From Clostridia bacterium (GTDB taxonomy: Bacteria; Bacillota; Clostridia; TANB77; CAG-465): 47,465 nucleotides of DNA. Within the stretch, counting starts at the first letter, position 1; the number at the start of each line of letters is the position of its first letter. Below are positions 1 to 6,294 of the stretch, one piece after another. Both the position numbers and the translations under genes were made by a program. A model generated the notes under the pieces. That model was not told the DNA's origin, did not search any database, and worked only from the letters and a program-made list of their open reading frames with translations. Location: positions 1 through 47,465 of the forward strand of contig JAFXHJ010000005.1 in NCBI GenBank assembly GCA_017536445.1. Reading direction: 5' to 3'.

Positions 1-27
1 AATAGGGGGTCGCCAATTTTTATATAT

Positions 28-103
28 TCCTCAATAGCTCAGTCGGTAGAGCGCTCGGCTGTTAACCGATAGGTCGTTGGTTCGAGTCCAACTTGAGGAG
101 CCA
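28..103 (+). tRNA. tRNA-Asn (anticodon GTT)
   Basis: Complete cloverleaf. The acceptor arm TCCTCAA (28-34) pairs with TTGAGGA (93-99), the discriminator is G100, and an encoded CCA follows at 101-103. The anticodon GTT is at 61-63 in the loop CTGTTAA. The T-arm contains GTTCGAGTCC and the D-arm AGCTCAGTCGGTAGAGC. The outermost pair of the anticodon stem is a C/T mismatch; the other four pairs are intact. A terminator hairpin follows directly. No promoter is visible in the 27 bases before it, so it may be the last gene of a tRNA cluster outside the window. Confidence 0.97.
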
Positions 104-107
104 AATT

Positions 108-131
108 AGCAGGTAGAGATACCTGCTTTTT
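108..131 (+). terminator. Rho-independent terminator of the tRNA-Asn unit
   Basis: Perfect 8-bp stem AGCAGGTA / TACCTGCT with a GAGA loop, followed by TTTT. It lies 4 bases after the encoded CCA. Confidence 0.85.
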
Positions 132-150
132 GTTGTGTTTAATATATCGT

Positions 151-179
151 TTGAAAATTTATGTTAAGTGTGATATAAT
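151..179 (+). promoter_or_regulatory. Sigma-A promoter for the gene at 252
   Basis: TTGAAA (151-156), 17-bp spacer, perfect TATAAT (174-179). The leader to the start codon is about 65 nt. Confidence 0.85.
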
Positions 180-251
180 ATATGCAGTGTGTTATAGAGG
201 TTCTTTGAGATTTTAGAGACACAAAAATTTTAATAAACATAGGAGAAAAAC

Positions 252-590
252 ATGGATATTCAAAACGATTACTTGAAAAACAGATTTACGGCTCGGTACA
301 ACAAAGCAGTTAATGGAGTCCGGCTTTTCAAAGCATGTATAGATATGCTAGAAGGCATTACGGAAGATGAAAATGCGGAGAGTATAGTAGAGGAATTTCT
401 TAAGAATGTGCCTTCTTATGAGGTTGGTGAAGAAGAAAAAGAAGAAACAAAACAAATTCTTAATGAATTCACATCAAAGCAAATGTCTAAAAATGAAACT
501 GTTGCATATTTCAATTATCTTCATGACACTGAATATTCCAAGGCACACAATATGTTGGTGATTCAAGATATATTCAAATGCTATTTTTAA
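252..590 (+). CDS. Small acidic protein of unknown function (112 aa)
   Basis: Not recognised. The ATG is preceded by AGGAGAAA at suitable spacing and by a strong promoter, and a perfect hairpin follows, so it is a self-contained transcription unit. The product is soluble-looking, helical and rich in Glu (an EEEKEE stretch near residue 61), with no signal peptide or membrane segment. The gene mixes CGG/CGC-type codons with AT-rich ones, unlike the neighbouring housekeeping genes, a trait shared with several other lone genes in this window. It faces a lone RelB-type antitoxin, but its acidic composition argues against it being the partner toxin. Confidence 0.75.
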   Translation: MDIQNDYLKNRFTARYNKAVNGVRLFKACIDMLEGITEDENAESIVEEFLKNVPSYEVGEEEKEETKQILNEFTSKQMSKNETVAYFNYLHDTEYSKAHNMLVIQDIFKCYF

Positions 591-604
591 TTACAACATA
601 ATTA

Positions 605-632
605 AACCACATTAGTTTTTACTAATGTGGTT
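605..632. terminator. Bidirectional terminator between convergent small genes
   Basis: Perfect 12-bp stem AACCACATTAGT / ACTAATGTGGTT with a TTTT loop. It sits between the unknown gene ending at 590 (+) and the antitoxin gene ending at 653 (-). The T-tract is modest on both sides. Confidence 0.7.
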
Positions 633-652
633 GTGCTTTTAAGGGTACATAA

Positions 653-823
653 TTATTTCTTTACTTTTACATCAAAAGGAATAGCTTGTTCGCTAATTAC
701 TTTTTTCACAAAGATGTTTAACGCGTCAGATGCAGAAAGTCCCATCGCTTCACAAGTTTTTTCAAACTGCTTCTTAACATCTTCATTGATGCGAAAACTA
801 AGAGTAGTAGTTTTGTTGCTCAT
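653..823 (-). CDS. RelB/DinJ-family antitoxin without an adjacent toxin (56 aa)
   Basis: The product begins MSNKTTTLSFRINEDVKK and has the RelB/DinJ ribbon-helix-helix pattern: a short beta strand (TTTLSFRI, residues 4-12), then two helices including GLSASDALNIFVKKV. This family binds DNA as a dimer to autorepress its operon and neutralises a RelE/YafQ-type mRNA nuclease. The start is fixed by AGGAGAA just upstream and by a promoter at 876-904. At 56 residues it is shorter than DinJ (86 aa) and lacks most of the C-terminal toxin-binding tail. No toxin gene follows: downstream is a terminator and then a convergent gene. It may be a remnant or an independent regulator. Confidence 0.85.
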   Translation of the reverse strand: MSNKTTTLSFRINEDVKKQFEKTCEAMGLSASDALNIFVKKVISEQAIPFDVKVKK

Positions 824-875
824 TTTTTTCTCCTTATTAATTATATTGTGGCATACCGTGTTAAATTACGCTAAT

Positions 876-904
876 ATTATACCATATGTTTACATAAAAC
901 ACAA
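876..904 (-). promoter_or_regulatory. Sigma-A promoter for the relB-like gene
   Basis: Read on the minus strand: TTGTGT (899-904), 17-bp spacer, TATAAT (876-881). Confidence 0.75.
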
Positions 905-932
905 GTTGGATTCTGTCTGACTTTTTTTGACA

Positions 933-961
933 TTGCAAATAGTAGATGTTTGGTATATAAT
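933..961 (+). promoter_or_regulatory. Sigma-A promoter for the gene at 1012
   Basis: TTGCAA (933-938), 17-bp spacer, TATAAT (956-961). A nearby TTGACA at 927 is 23 bp from the same -10 and is too far away. Confidence 0.75.
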
Positions 962-1011
962 GATGAAAAAGATAGGATAGCCAAAATAAATTTATGTAAG
1001 GAGAGAGCACT

Positions 1012-1524
1012 ATGAAAAAACTTGTTATCATGTGCGTAAAAGATGCTAGGATTAGCATAGAACTTGTACGGGGGTTACTTTCAAATCTAAAGGAGGCAAC
1101 GCATCTTAAACAATATACTACAGACAAAGATGCAAGCGAAATTTTCGAAATTGTACCAAGCAGCACCTTTTTTGATATGGTCGAAGAATGTAGGTTCTTA
1201 GAGTATCACGATGAAGTCGGAGTATTCTATGGAACTCCATATGATCGTTCTAAAAATGATGAAGGCATTACACTTATGCTTAACAGCGTTGATGTTGCTT
1301 TGAAAATCAAAAAGTATAATACCAAAGCTATGACGTTTTATGTTTTGCCGAGTGCGGAAAGAGATGAGTTTCTTAACACGAAACTTAAATGGAATGATCC
1401 TAGAACCAAAAACAAGCTTTTAGATTTTCTTGTAACGTATGACACAGTAGACGAGGCGGTAGAAAAAATTACAAATATCGTTGAGTTTATGATTGAGAAT
1501 GCAATTTTCGCTAACATGACTTAA
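1012..1524 (+). CDS. Guanylate-kinase-like protein lacking the P-loop (170 aa)
   Basis: From about residue 52 the protein follows the guanylate kinase fold: FFDMVEECRFLEY, then GVFYGTP, DVALKIKKYNTKAMTFYVLP, and a C-terminal LLDFLVTYDTVDEAVEKI that matches the family's ending (VVNDDLEEAV..I). The N-terminus (MKKLVIMCVKDARISIELV) sits where kinases carry GPSGAGKS, but no Gly-rich loop is present, and the Arg-rich lid segment is also absent. ATP-dependent GMP phosphorylation is therefore unlikely; a binding or regulatory role is possible. The RBS AAGGAGAG precedes the ATG. The gene has its own promoter and terminator. A homologue with a P-loop is at 5574. The family assignment comes from motif pattern only. 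Confidence 0.7.
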   Translation: MKKLVIMCVKDARISIELVRGLLSNLKEATHLKQYTTDKDASEIFEIVPSSTFFDMVEECRFLEYHDEVGVFYGTPYDRSKNDEGITLMLNSVDVALKIKKYNTKAMTFYVLPSAERDEFLNTKLKWNDPRTKNKLLDFLVTYDTVDEAVEKITNIVEFMIENAIFANMT

Positions 1525-1530
1525 TTTGCG

Positions 1531-1560
1531 AGCACGGAACAATTTGTTCCGTGCTTTTGC
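1531..1560 (+). terminator. Rho-independent terminator after the guanylate-kinase-like gene
   Basis: Perfect 10-bp stem AGCACGGAAC / GTTCCGTGCT, loop AATTT, then TTTGC. The outer AGCAC...GTGCTTTTGC frame recurs at 15646. Confidence 0.85.
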
Positions 1561-1584
1561 TTGTCATTTTTTAATAGATATAAT
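1557..1584 (+). promoter_or_regulatory. Possible promoter of the helicase operon
   Basis: Perfect TATAAT (1579-1584) with a weak TTGCTT (1557-1562) 16 bp upstream, overlapping the preceding terminator tail. The -35 is poor, so regulation or another factor is possible. Confidence 0.4.
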
Positions 1585-1616
1585 ATACTGAATATATATA
1601 ATTTTAAGAGGGAAAT

Positions 1617-4370
1617 ATGTTTGATACAAGTATAAAATTTAAATACTCATGGAGACCTTACCAAGCAAAAGTTCTAGAAAAAGCAGATAGGTTTCTAAAA
1701 GATGGAAGAATAAATATAGTTGCAGCACCTGGTTCTGGTAAAACAGTACTAGGGCTTGAACTTGCGCGCAGATTAAATAATCCAGTGTTAATATTGTCAC
1801 CAACAGTAACTATAAAGAATCAATGGATAGATAGATTTGTAACATTATTTATGAAAGAAGGAAGTACAACTCCAGAATGGATAAGTGATAATATCTATTC
1901 ACTAAACAAGTTTACATCTGTAACTTACCAAGGACTCCATTATGCGTATAAACGTACTAAAATGACTAACAGAAGGGACCTTGAAGAAACAGATGATGAT
2001 ATAGAATTTGAAAAACAAGAAACTACAATAGATATTAAGGCTTATGATATAGTAGCAGAAATAAAGAAAAATAACATTAAAACAATAGTACTTGATGAAG
2101 CTCACCACTTAAAAACAGAATGGTGGCAAAGTTTAACTAACATATTATCTGAACTTAAAGATGTAAAAATTGTATCACTAACTGCAACTCCGCCTTATGA
2201 CACAGATTATGTAGAATGGCAAAGATATGTTAAGCTTTGTGGAGATATAGACATGGAGATATCTGTACCAGAACTTGTACAAGCTAAGAATCTATGTCCT
2301 CATCAAGACTTTGTATACTTTAGTTATCCAACAAAAGACGAAAGAGATAAGATACAAGCACATAAAGATAATATTAACAAAGTAGTAGAAGAAATTAAGC
2401 TTAATAAAGCATTTGCACAAATGTTACTAGAACATCCATACATAGATGTAACTGCTAGATATTTATCCGATGTTTTAGACAATGCAGAATTTTATAGCAG
2501 TATGCTAGTTTTCTTAAATTCCGTTAATGCCCCAATAAAGAAAGAAAAAGTAGAAATATTAGGGCATAACAAACAAATACCAACGCTTGACCTTAAATGG
2601 ATGGAAAGACTGTTACAATATATTTTGTTTGGAGAAATGCCATATTTTGCACAGGATAAATGCATAGAGATAGTAAAAGAAATAGAAGCTAAATTAAACA
2701 AAATAGGTGTTATAGAAAAGAAAAAGGTAATCCTTACCAATAGTGAAAGTATTAAGAAATACTTTACCACAAGTGTTAGTAAATTAGATAGTATAAACCA
2801 AATCGTAAAAGGTGAATATGCAAACTTAGGACATAATCTAAGAATGGTAATACTTACAGACTTCTTAAGAAAAGAGTATCTTTTTGAAGATAATATTGAG
2901 CAAAAGAAGATTGGTGTTTTCCCAATTTTATTAAATCTAATAGAGCAAAATGCAACTATGAGTATGGCTGTTTTAACAGGAAGTATATTTATGATACCTA
3001 GAAGCAAAATTGAATTGCTTGTTAAAGATTTAGAACAAAGAGGAATAACTAAAGAAGATGTTTCTTTTGTAGATGTTAATAAAACACCAGACTATGTTAT
3101 AGTAAAGCCAGCTGGTAAATTTAGAAGTGTTACAATGAAAGGTATTTCTAAGTTATTTGCAGATGGTGAAATTAATATAATAATTGGTACTAAATCTTTA
3201 CTTGGCGAAGGTTGGGATGAACCTAGTATAAATAGCTTAATACTTGCAAGCTTTGTTGGCTCATTTGTATTATCTAACCAAATGAGAGGTAGAGCAATTA
3301 GAACAAATGATAACCCAAGAAAAACAGCTAATATATGGCATTTAGTATCTGTTTTAGATGCACCAATACTTACAACGGAAGGTATAGATGATACAGACAA
3401 TCCGGATTTCAAAATGCTACAAAGAAGATTTGATTCTTTTGTAGGAATAGGACAAACATTAAATATTATAGAAAGTGGAATAGATAGATTAGATATTCTT
3501 CCAAAGAGATTTTCTAAACCGGATATAGATAGGCATAATAAAGAGGCGTTAAGAATAAGTAACGATAGAGAAAGAATGTATGATAGATGGTTTGAATTGG
3601 GAGATAGATTTGGTGGCTCTAATATGCGTATGGTAACAAAGGTTACTACAAAGCGTAAATTTATGGTACGCAAATTTAGTTCAATAGATTATGTAGCTAT
3701 AGCAAAAATGTTAGCTGTATTTTTAGTTCTTATGATGGCTGCAGTTGTAGTAGACTTCTTCTTTGATACCGAAAAATTAGTATATAATCTAACAGGACTT
3801 AAACTAACAGAATCATTTATACGTTATACAGTAGTAATATTACTTACAGCAATATTGCAATTTAGAACAATTAGGAGTTTATTTAGAGCATTATATATGC
3901 ATATGCCTAGAAACCAATTAAAAATTGCAGCGGTAGTTGTTGTAAATTCATTGTGTGAAGCAAATATAGTTAAAACGCCAAGAAATAAAATAGTAATAAA
4001 AACAGAAGAAGATGATGAAGAAGAAACAATTACATTAACAATAAAAGGTGTTACTCTTCAAGAAAACAACGAGATAATAAAAGCAGTTACCGAAATATTT
4101 GATGATGTGCGCAATCAAAAATATATAATTGAATGTAAAAATAGCGTGTTCCCAGTATATTATTCAGCGCCAGAAATTCTTTCTGTAAATAAAACATTAT
4201 GTTCTAACTTTTTTAAGCATTGGAAGATGTATGTTGGAAATAGTAAGTTAATATCTACTAGATCTGAAGCTGGACGAAGAAAGTTACTAGAAGCAAGGAA
4301 ACAAACATTTAATTATGAGAGCCCAAGTAAATTCAAAACTAAAAAGAAACCAATTTCAGATTGGCAGTAA
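1617..4370 (+). CDS. Superfamily 2 DEAH-box helicase with C-terminal membrane segments (917 aa)
   Basis: The N-terminal half has the full SF2 helicase set: a Q-like motif WRPYQ (12-16), Walker A APGSGKT (37-43), DEAH (160-163), motif III-like SLTATPP (187-193), and in the second RecA lobe GEGWDEP and motif VI QMRGRAIR (555-562). It resembles the DEAD/DEAH 'type III restriction-like' group; no nuclease or methylase is adjacent. After the helicase core come two hydrophobic stretches (about 692-716 and 734-749) and then a soluble tail of about 165 residues. This predicts a helicase core tethered to the cytoplasmic membrane, which is unusual. The RBS is GAGGG just before the ATG. A prepilin-like gene follows 15 nt downstream, so the two are probably cotranscribed. 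Substrate and role are unknown. Confidence 0.85.
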   Translation: MFDTSIKFKYSWRPYQAKVLEKADRFLKDGRINIVAAPGSGKTVLGLELARRLNNPVLILSPTVTIKNQWIDRFVTLFMKEGSTTPEWISDNIYSLNKFTSVTYQGLHYAYKRTKMTNRRDLEETDDDIEFEKQETTIDIKAYDIVAEIKKNNIKTIVLDEAHHLKTEWWQSLTNILSELKDVKIVSLTATPPYDTDYVEWQRYVKLCGDIDMEISVPELVQAKNLCPHQDFVYFSYPTKDERDKIQAHKDNINKVVEEIKLNKAFAQMLLEHPYIDVTARYLSDVLDNAEFYSSMLVFLNSVNAPIKKEKVEILGHNKQIPTLDLKWMERLLQYILFGEMPYFAQDKCIEIVKEIEAKLNKIGVIEKKKVILTNSESIKKYFTTSVSKLDSINQIVKGEYANLGHNLRMVILTDFLRKEYLFEDNIEQKKIGVFPILLNLIEQNATMSMAVLTGSIFMIPRSKIELLVKDLEQRGITKEDVSFVDVNKTPDYVIVKPAGKFRSVTMKGISKLFADGEINIIIGTKSLLGEGWDEPSINSLILASFVGSFVLSNQMRGRAIRTNDNPRKTANIWHLVSVLDAPILTTEGIDDTDNPDFKMLQRRFDSFVGIGQTLNIIESGIDRLDILPKRFSKPDIDRHNKEALRISNDRERMYDRWFELGDRFGGSNMRMVTKVTTKRKFMVRKFSSIDYVAIAKMLAVFLVLMMAAVVVDFFFDTEKLVYNLTGLKLTESFIRYTVVILLTAILQFRTIRSLFRALYMHMPRNQLKIAAVVVVNSLCEANIVKTPRNKIVIKTEEDDEEETITLTIKGVTLQENNEIIKAVTEIFDDVRNQKYIIECKNSVFPVYYSAPEILSVNKTLCSNFFKHWKMYVGNSKLISTRSEAGRRKLLEARKQTFNYESPSKFKTKKKPISDWQ

Positions 4371-4385
4371 TAAAGGAGAAAGCAA

Positions 4386-5474
4386 ATGAAAAAGAATGGA
4401 ATCTCTTTAATAGTATTAGTAATCACAATAATAGTAATGATAATTTTAGCAGCAAGTGTAGTAATAACATTAAGTAATACAGGCGTAATAGATAAGGCGA
4501 ATGATGCAGTAAATTCAACGAATGATCAACAAATTCAGGAGTTAGCTGCTATGGTATGGGCTGAGTCATATATGGAAGGCTTAAGAGGGCAAGAATTAAT
4601 AGATGATGTTACAGAAAAATTGAATACTCAAAAGATAACAACAACTGATTGGTATATAAAAGTAACAGATAAAGGTGTAACTGTAAAGGAGAAAAACAAC
4701 TTAACATTAGGTGATTTAATAATAAGCGCATTAGATTATGGGAAAACAATAAATTATGTGTCAGATAATGGCGTGACTGATTGGAAAGTATTTTACCACA
4801 CAGATGATTATGTATATTTAATAGCGAGTGAAAAGATAGCTAAAGATAAGATACCAACCAACATCCCTGGTACTGTAGTAGCAGAGGATGGTATATTAAA
4901 AGAAACCGGTAATATAGGCTGGAACGGGAAAGAAGAAAACGGAAAAGGAACAATACAAAATCCTTCAATGTGGATGGCGGAGTGGAGTGATTACACAAAA
5001 AATAAAAATGCCATATGGGCGTCATTCTTAATAGACGAAAAGTATTGGGAAATATTTAAAAATACAACTGCAGAATATAGTAGATACATAGAAGGAGCGA
5101 TAGGCACACCAACGTTGGAATTGTTTGTAGCAAGCTGGAATGCAAAAAGATTACAAGAAACAAATACAAATAAAATAGAATTAACATTCTCAGCGAATGG
5201 AACCAATGGATATTATTTAAATAGTTCAACAAGTGTAAAGCTAGCTACATCAGATGATTTGTATACATGGAAAGCGGTGTTAAATGGAACTTCTATATGG
5301 TTGGCAGCTCCTTTTGGTCTTGGAACAGAGTGTGTGTTTGTAATATACGGGAATGGGACAGTCGGTAATAGAGGATATAGTCATGCATCTGATGGACTTC
5401 GACCAGTTGTATGTTTAAAATCAGATATACCAGCAAAATTAGGAACCGCAGAAACCACCGACTATGTAATATAA
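4386..5474 (+). CDS. Prepilin-like surface protein with type IV pilin N-terminus, copy 1 (362 aa)
   Basis: The N-terminus MKKNGISLIVLVITIIVMII is a short basic leader followed by a long hydrophobic helix, as in type IV/type II pseudopilins, although the usual GFTLIE cleavage motif reads NGISLIVL and lacks the +5 Glu. A following AlVWAESY-like helical stretch and then a globular domain (about 118-362) contain YGKTINY, DWKVFYHTDDYVYLIAS, GAIGTPTLELF and a terminal GLRPVVCL, a beta-rich surface domain found in many similar clostridial proteins. A clear paralogue is at 30069 and a third N-terminus is at 47088. No prepilin peptidase or pilus ATPase is in the window. RBS AAGGAGAA; it follows the helicase by 15 nt. 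Confidence 0.8.
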   Translation: MKKNGISLIVLVITIIVMIILAASVVITLSNTGVIDKANDAVNSTNDQQIQELAAMVWAESYMEGLRGQELIDDVTEKLNTQKITTTDWYIKVTDKGVTVKEKNNLTLGDLIISALDYGKTINYVSDNGVTDWKVFYHTDDYVYLIASEKIAKDKIPTNIPGTVVAEDGILKETGNIGWNGKEENGKGTIQNPSMWMAEWSDYTKNKNAIWASFLIDEKYWEIFKNTTAEYSRYIEGAIGTPTLELFVASWNAKRLQETNTNKIELTFSANGTNGYYLNSSTSVKLATSDDLYTWKAVLNGTSIWLAAPFGLGTECVFVIYGNGTVGNRGYSHASDGLRPVVCLKSDIPAKLGTAETTDYVI

Positions 5475-5492
5475 CGATTACTTTACATAATA

Positions 5493-5521
5493 TTGAAATT
5501 AGTTCTAATGTGTAGTATAAT
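5493..5521 (+). promoter_or_regulatory. Promoter for the guanylate kinase homologue, inside a terminator
   Basis: TTGAAA (5493-5498), 17 bp, TATAAT (5516-5521). The -10 lies in the loop of the terminator hairpin at 5501-5544 that ends the preceding operon. Confidence 0.8.
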
Positions 5522-5544
5522 ATATACACATTGGAACTTTTTCT
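5501..5544 (+). terminator. Terminator of the helicase/prepilin operon with a promoter in its loop
   Basis: A 13-bp stem, GTTCTAATGTGTA (5502-5514) with TACACATTGGAAC (5525-5537), contains one T-G wobble. The loop is 10 nt and a TTTTTCT tract follows. The loop holds the next gene's TATAAT. The same layout recurs at 29077. Confidence 0.75.
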
Positions 5545-5573
5545 ATTAATAATTATTAAAAGGAGATAGCACT

Positions 5574-6164
5574 ATGAATGGTATGATGGTAATTTTATCT
5601 GGTCCTAGTGGAGCAGGAAAAGGCAGAATTGGAGACGAACTTGTTAAGCGGATGAACATGCGTAAGGTGTTGTCTGTTACAACAAGACCAAAGAGAGAAG
5701 AGGATAAGATAAAAAACAATTACACATTCCTTACAGAAGAAGCTTTTCTCGAGCTCAAGGAACATGGCAAGTTTTTTGAAACAAACAACTATGACGGACA
5801 TTGGTATGGGACGCTTAGAATTCCTCAAGAGGAGCTTTTTATTCGTGATCTTCTCTTTGATAAGGATGTAAATGGAGCTCTTGCAATCAAAGCAGTATAT
5901 CCTTTTGCACTTACTTTTTATATTATGCCAAAGGATAAGGAAACACTCCTTGAGCGTAGAGGTAATCGTGGTGAGGGGAGAAAAGCTATAGCACTTGAAG
6001 AAGTGCCTAAAGCCAAGGAACTTGACTTTCTCATCGTAAACGATGACCTTGAAGAAGCGGTTGGAGAAATCATGGACATTATTGAATGTATGAGGAAGTG
6101 TTCTATGAGAAATCCAAAAGCTCAAGAGTTCATGGATGAGTTTTATAGGGAAGGTAGAGAATAA
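5574..6164 (+). CDS. Guanylate kinase homologue (196 aa)
   Basis: The family phosphorylates GMP to GDP with ATP. The P-loop SGPSGAGKG is at residues 9-17, followed by SVTTRPKREED (GMP-binding Arg region), FFETN and WYGT (GMP-binding Glu/Tyr positions), DKDVNGALAIK (equivalent of the D.DVQGA motif), a lid with RRGNRGEGR, and FLIVNDDLEEAV near the C-terminus. The length matches Gmk, but the sequence is divergent (GPSGAGKG with Gly instead of Ser/Thr at the end of the P-loop; EEVPKAKELDF in place of a typical Arg-rich segment). Gmk normally sits with rpoZ or yicC; here it is a lone gene with atypical codons (CGT, CTC), so it may be a second, acquired copy. The RBS AAGGAGATAG precedes the ATG. 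Confidence 0.85.
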   Translation: MNGMMVILSGPSGAGKGRIGDELVKRMNMRKVLSVTTRPKREEDKIKNNYTFLTEEAFLELKEHGKFFETNNYDGHWYGTLRIPQEELFIRDLLFDKDVNGALAIKAVYPFALTFYIMPKDKETLLERRGNRGEGRKAIALEEVPKAKELDFLIVNDDLEEAVGEIMDIIECMRKCSMRNPKAQEFMDEFYREGRE

Positions 6165-6178
6165 CCTTTTAACAAAGG

Positions 6179-6210
6179 ACGCGTAAGATTAAAATCTTGC
6201 GCGTTTTTGT
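6179..6210 (+). terminator. Rho-independent terminator after the guanylate kinase homologue
   Basis: Stem ACGCGTAAGAT / ATCTTGCGCGT with one T-G wobble, followed by TTTTTG. Confidence 0.85.
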
Positions 6211-6231
6211 GCTTTTATTGTTCTTTTTGTA

Positions 6232-6260
6232 TTGCACTATTTTTTACTATTTGATATACT
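6232..6260 (+). promoter_or_regulatory. Promoter of the NRPS-histidine kinase operon
   Basis: TTGCAC (6232-6237), 17 bp, TATACT (6255-6260), about 35 nt before the NRPS start. Confidence 0.7.
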
Positions 6261-6294
6261 TAAACTGTATAATTGTAGGAGTAGATGAAGAATA

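Noticed and set aside
252-590. Gene at 252 as the toxin partner of the RelB-type antitoxin
   Set aside because: It is on the opposite strand with a separate promoter, and its strongly acidic product does not look like the small basic RelE/YafQ nucleases.
627-920. Open frame on the plus strand over 627-920
   Set aside because: It is antisense to the RelB-like gene, which has a family pattern, promoter and RBS; the plus frame has neither.
927-961. TTGACA at 927 as the -35 of the gene at 1012
   Set aside because: The spacing to TATAAT is 23 bp. TTGCAA at 933 gives the proper 17 bp.
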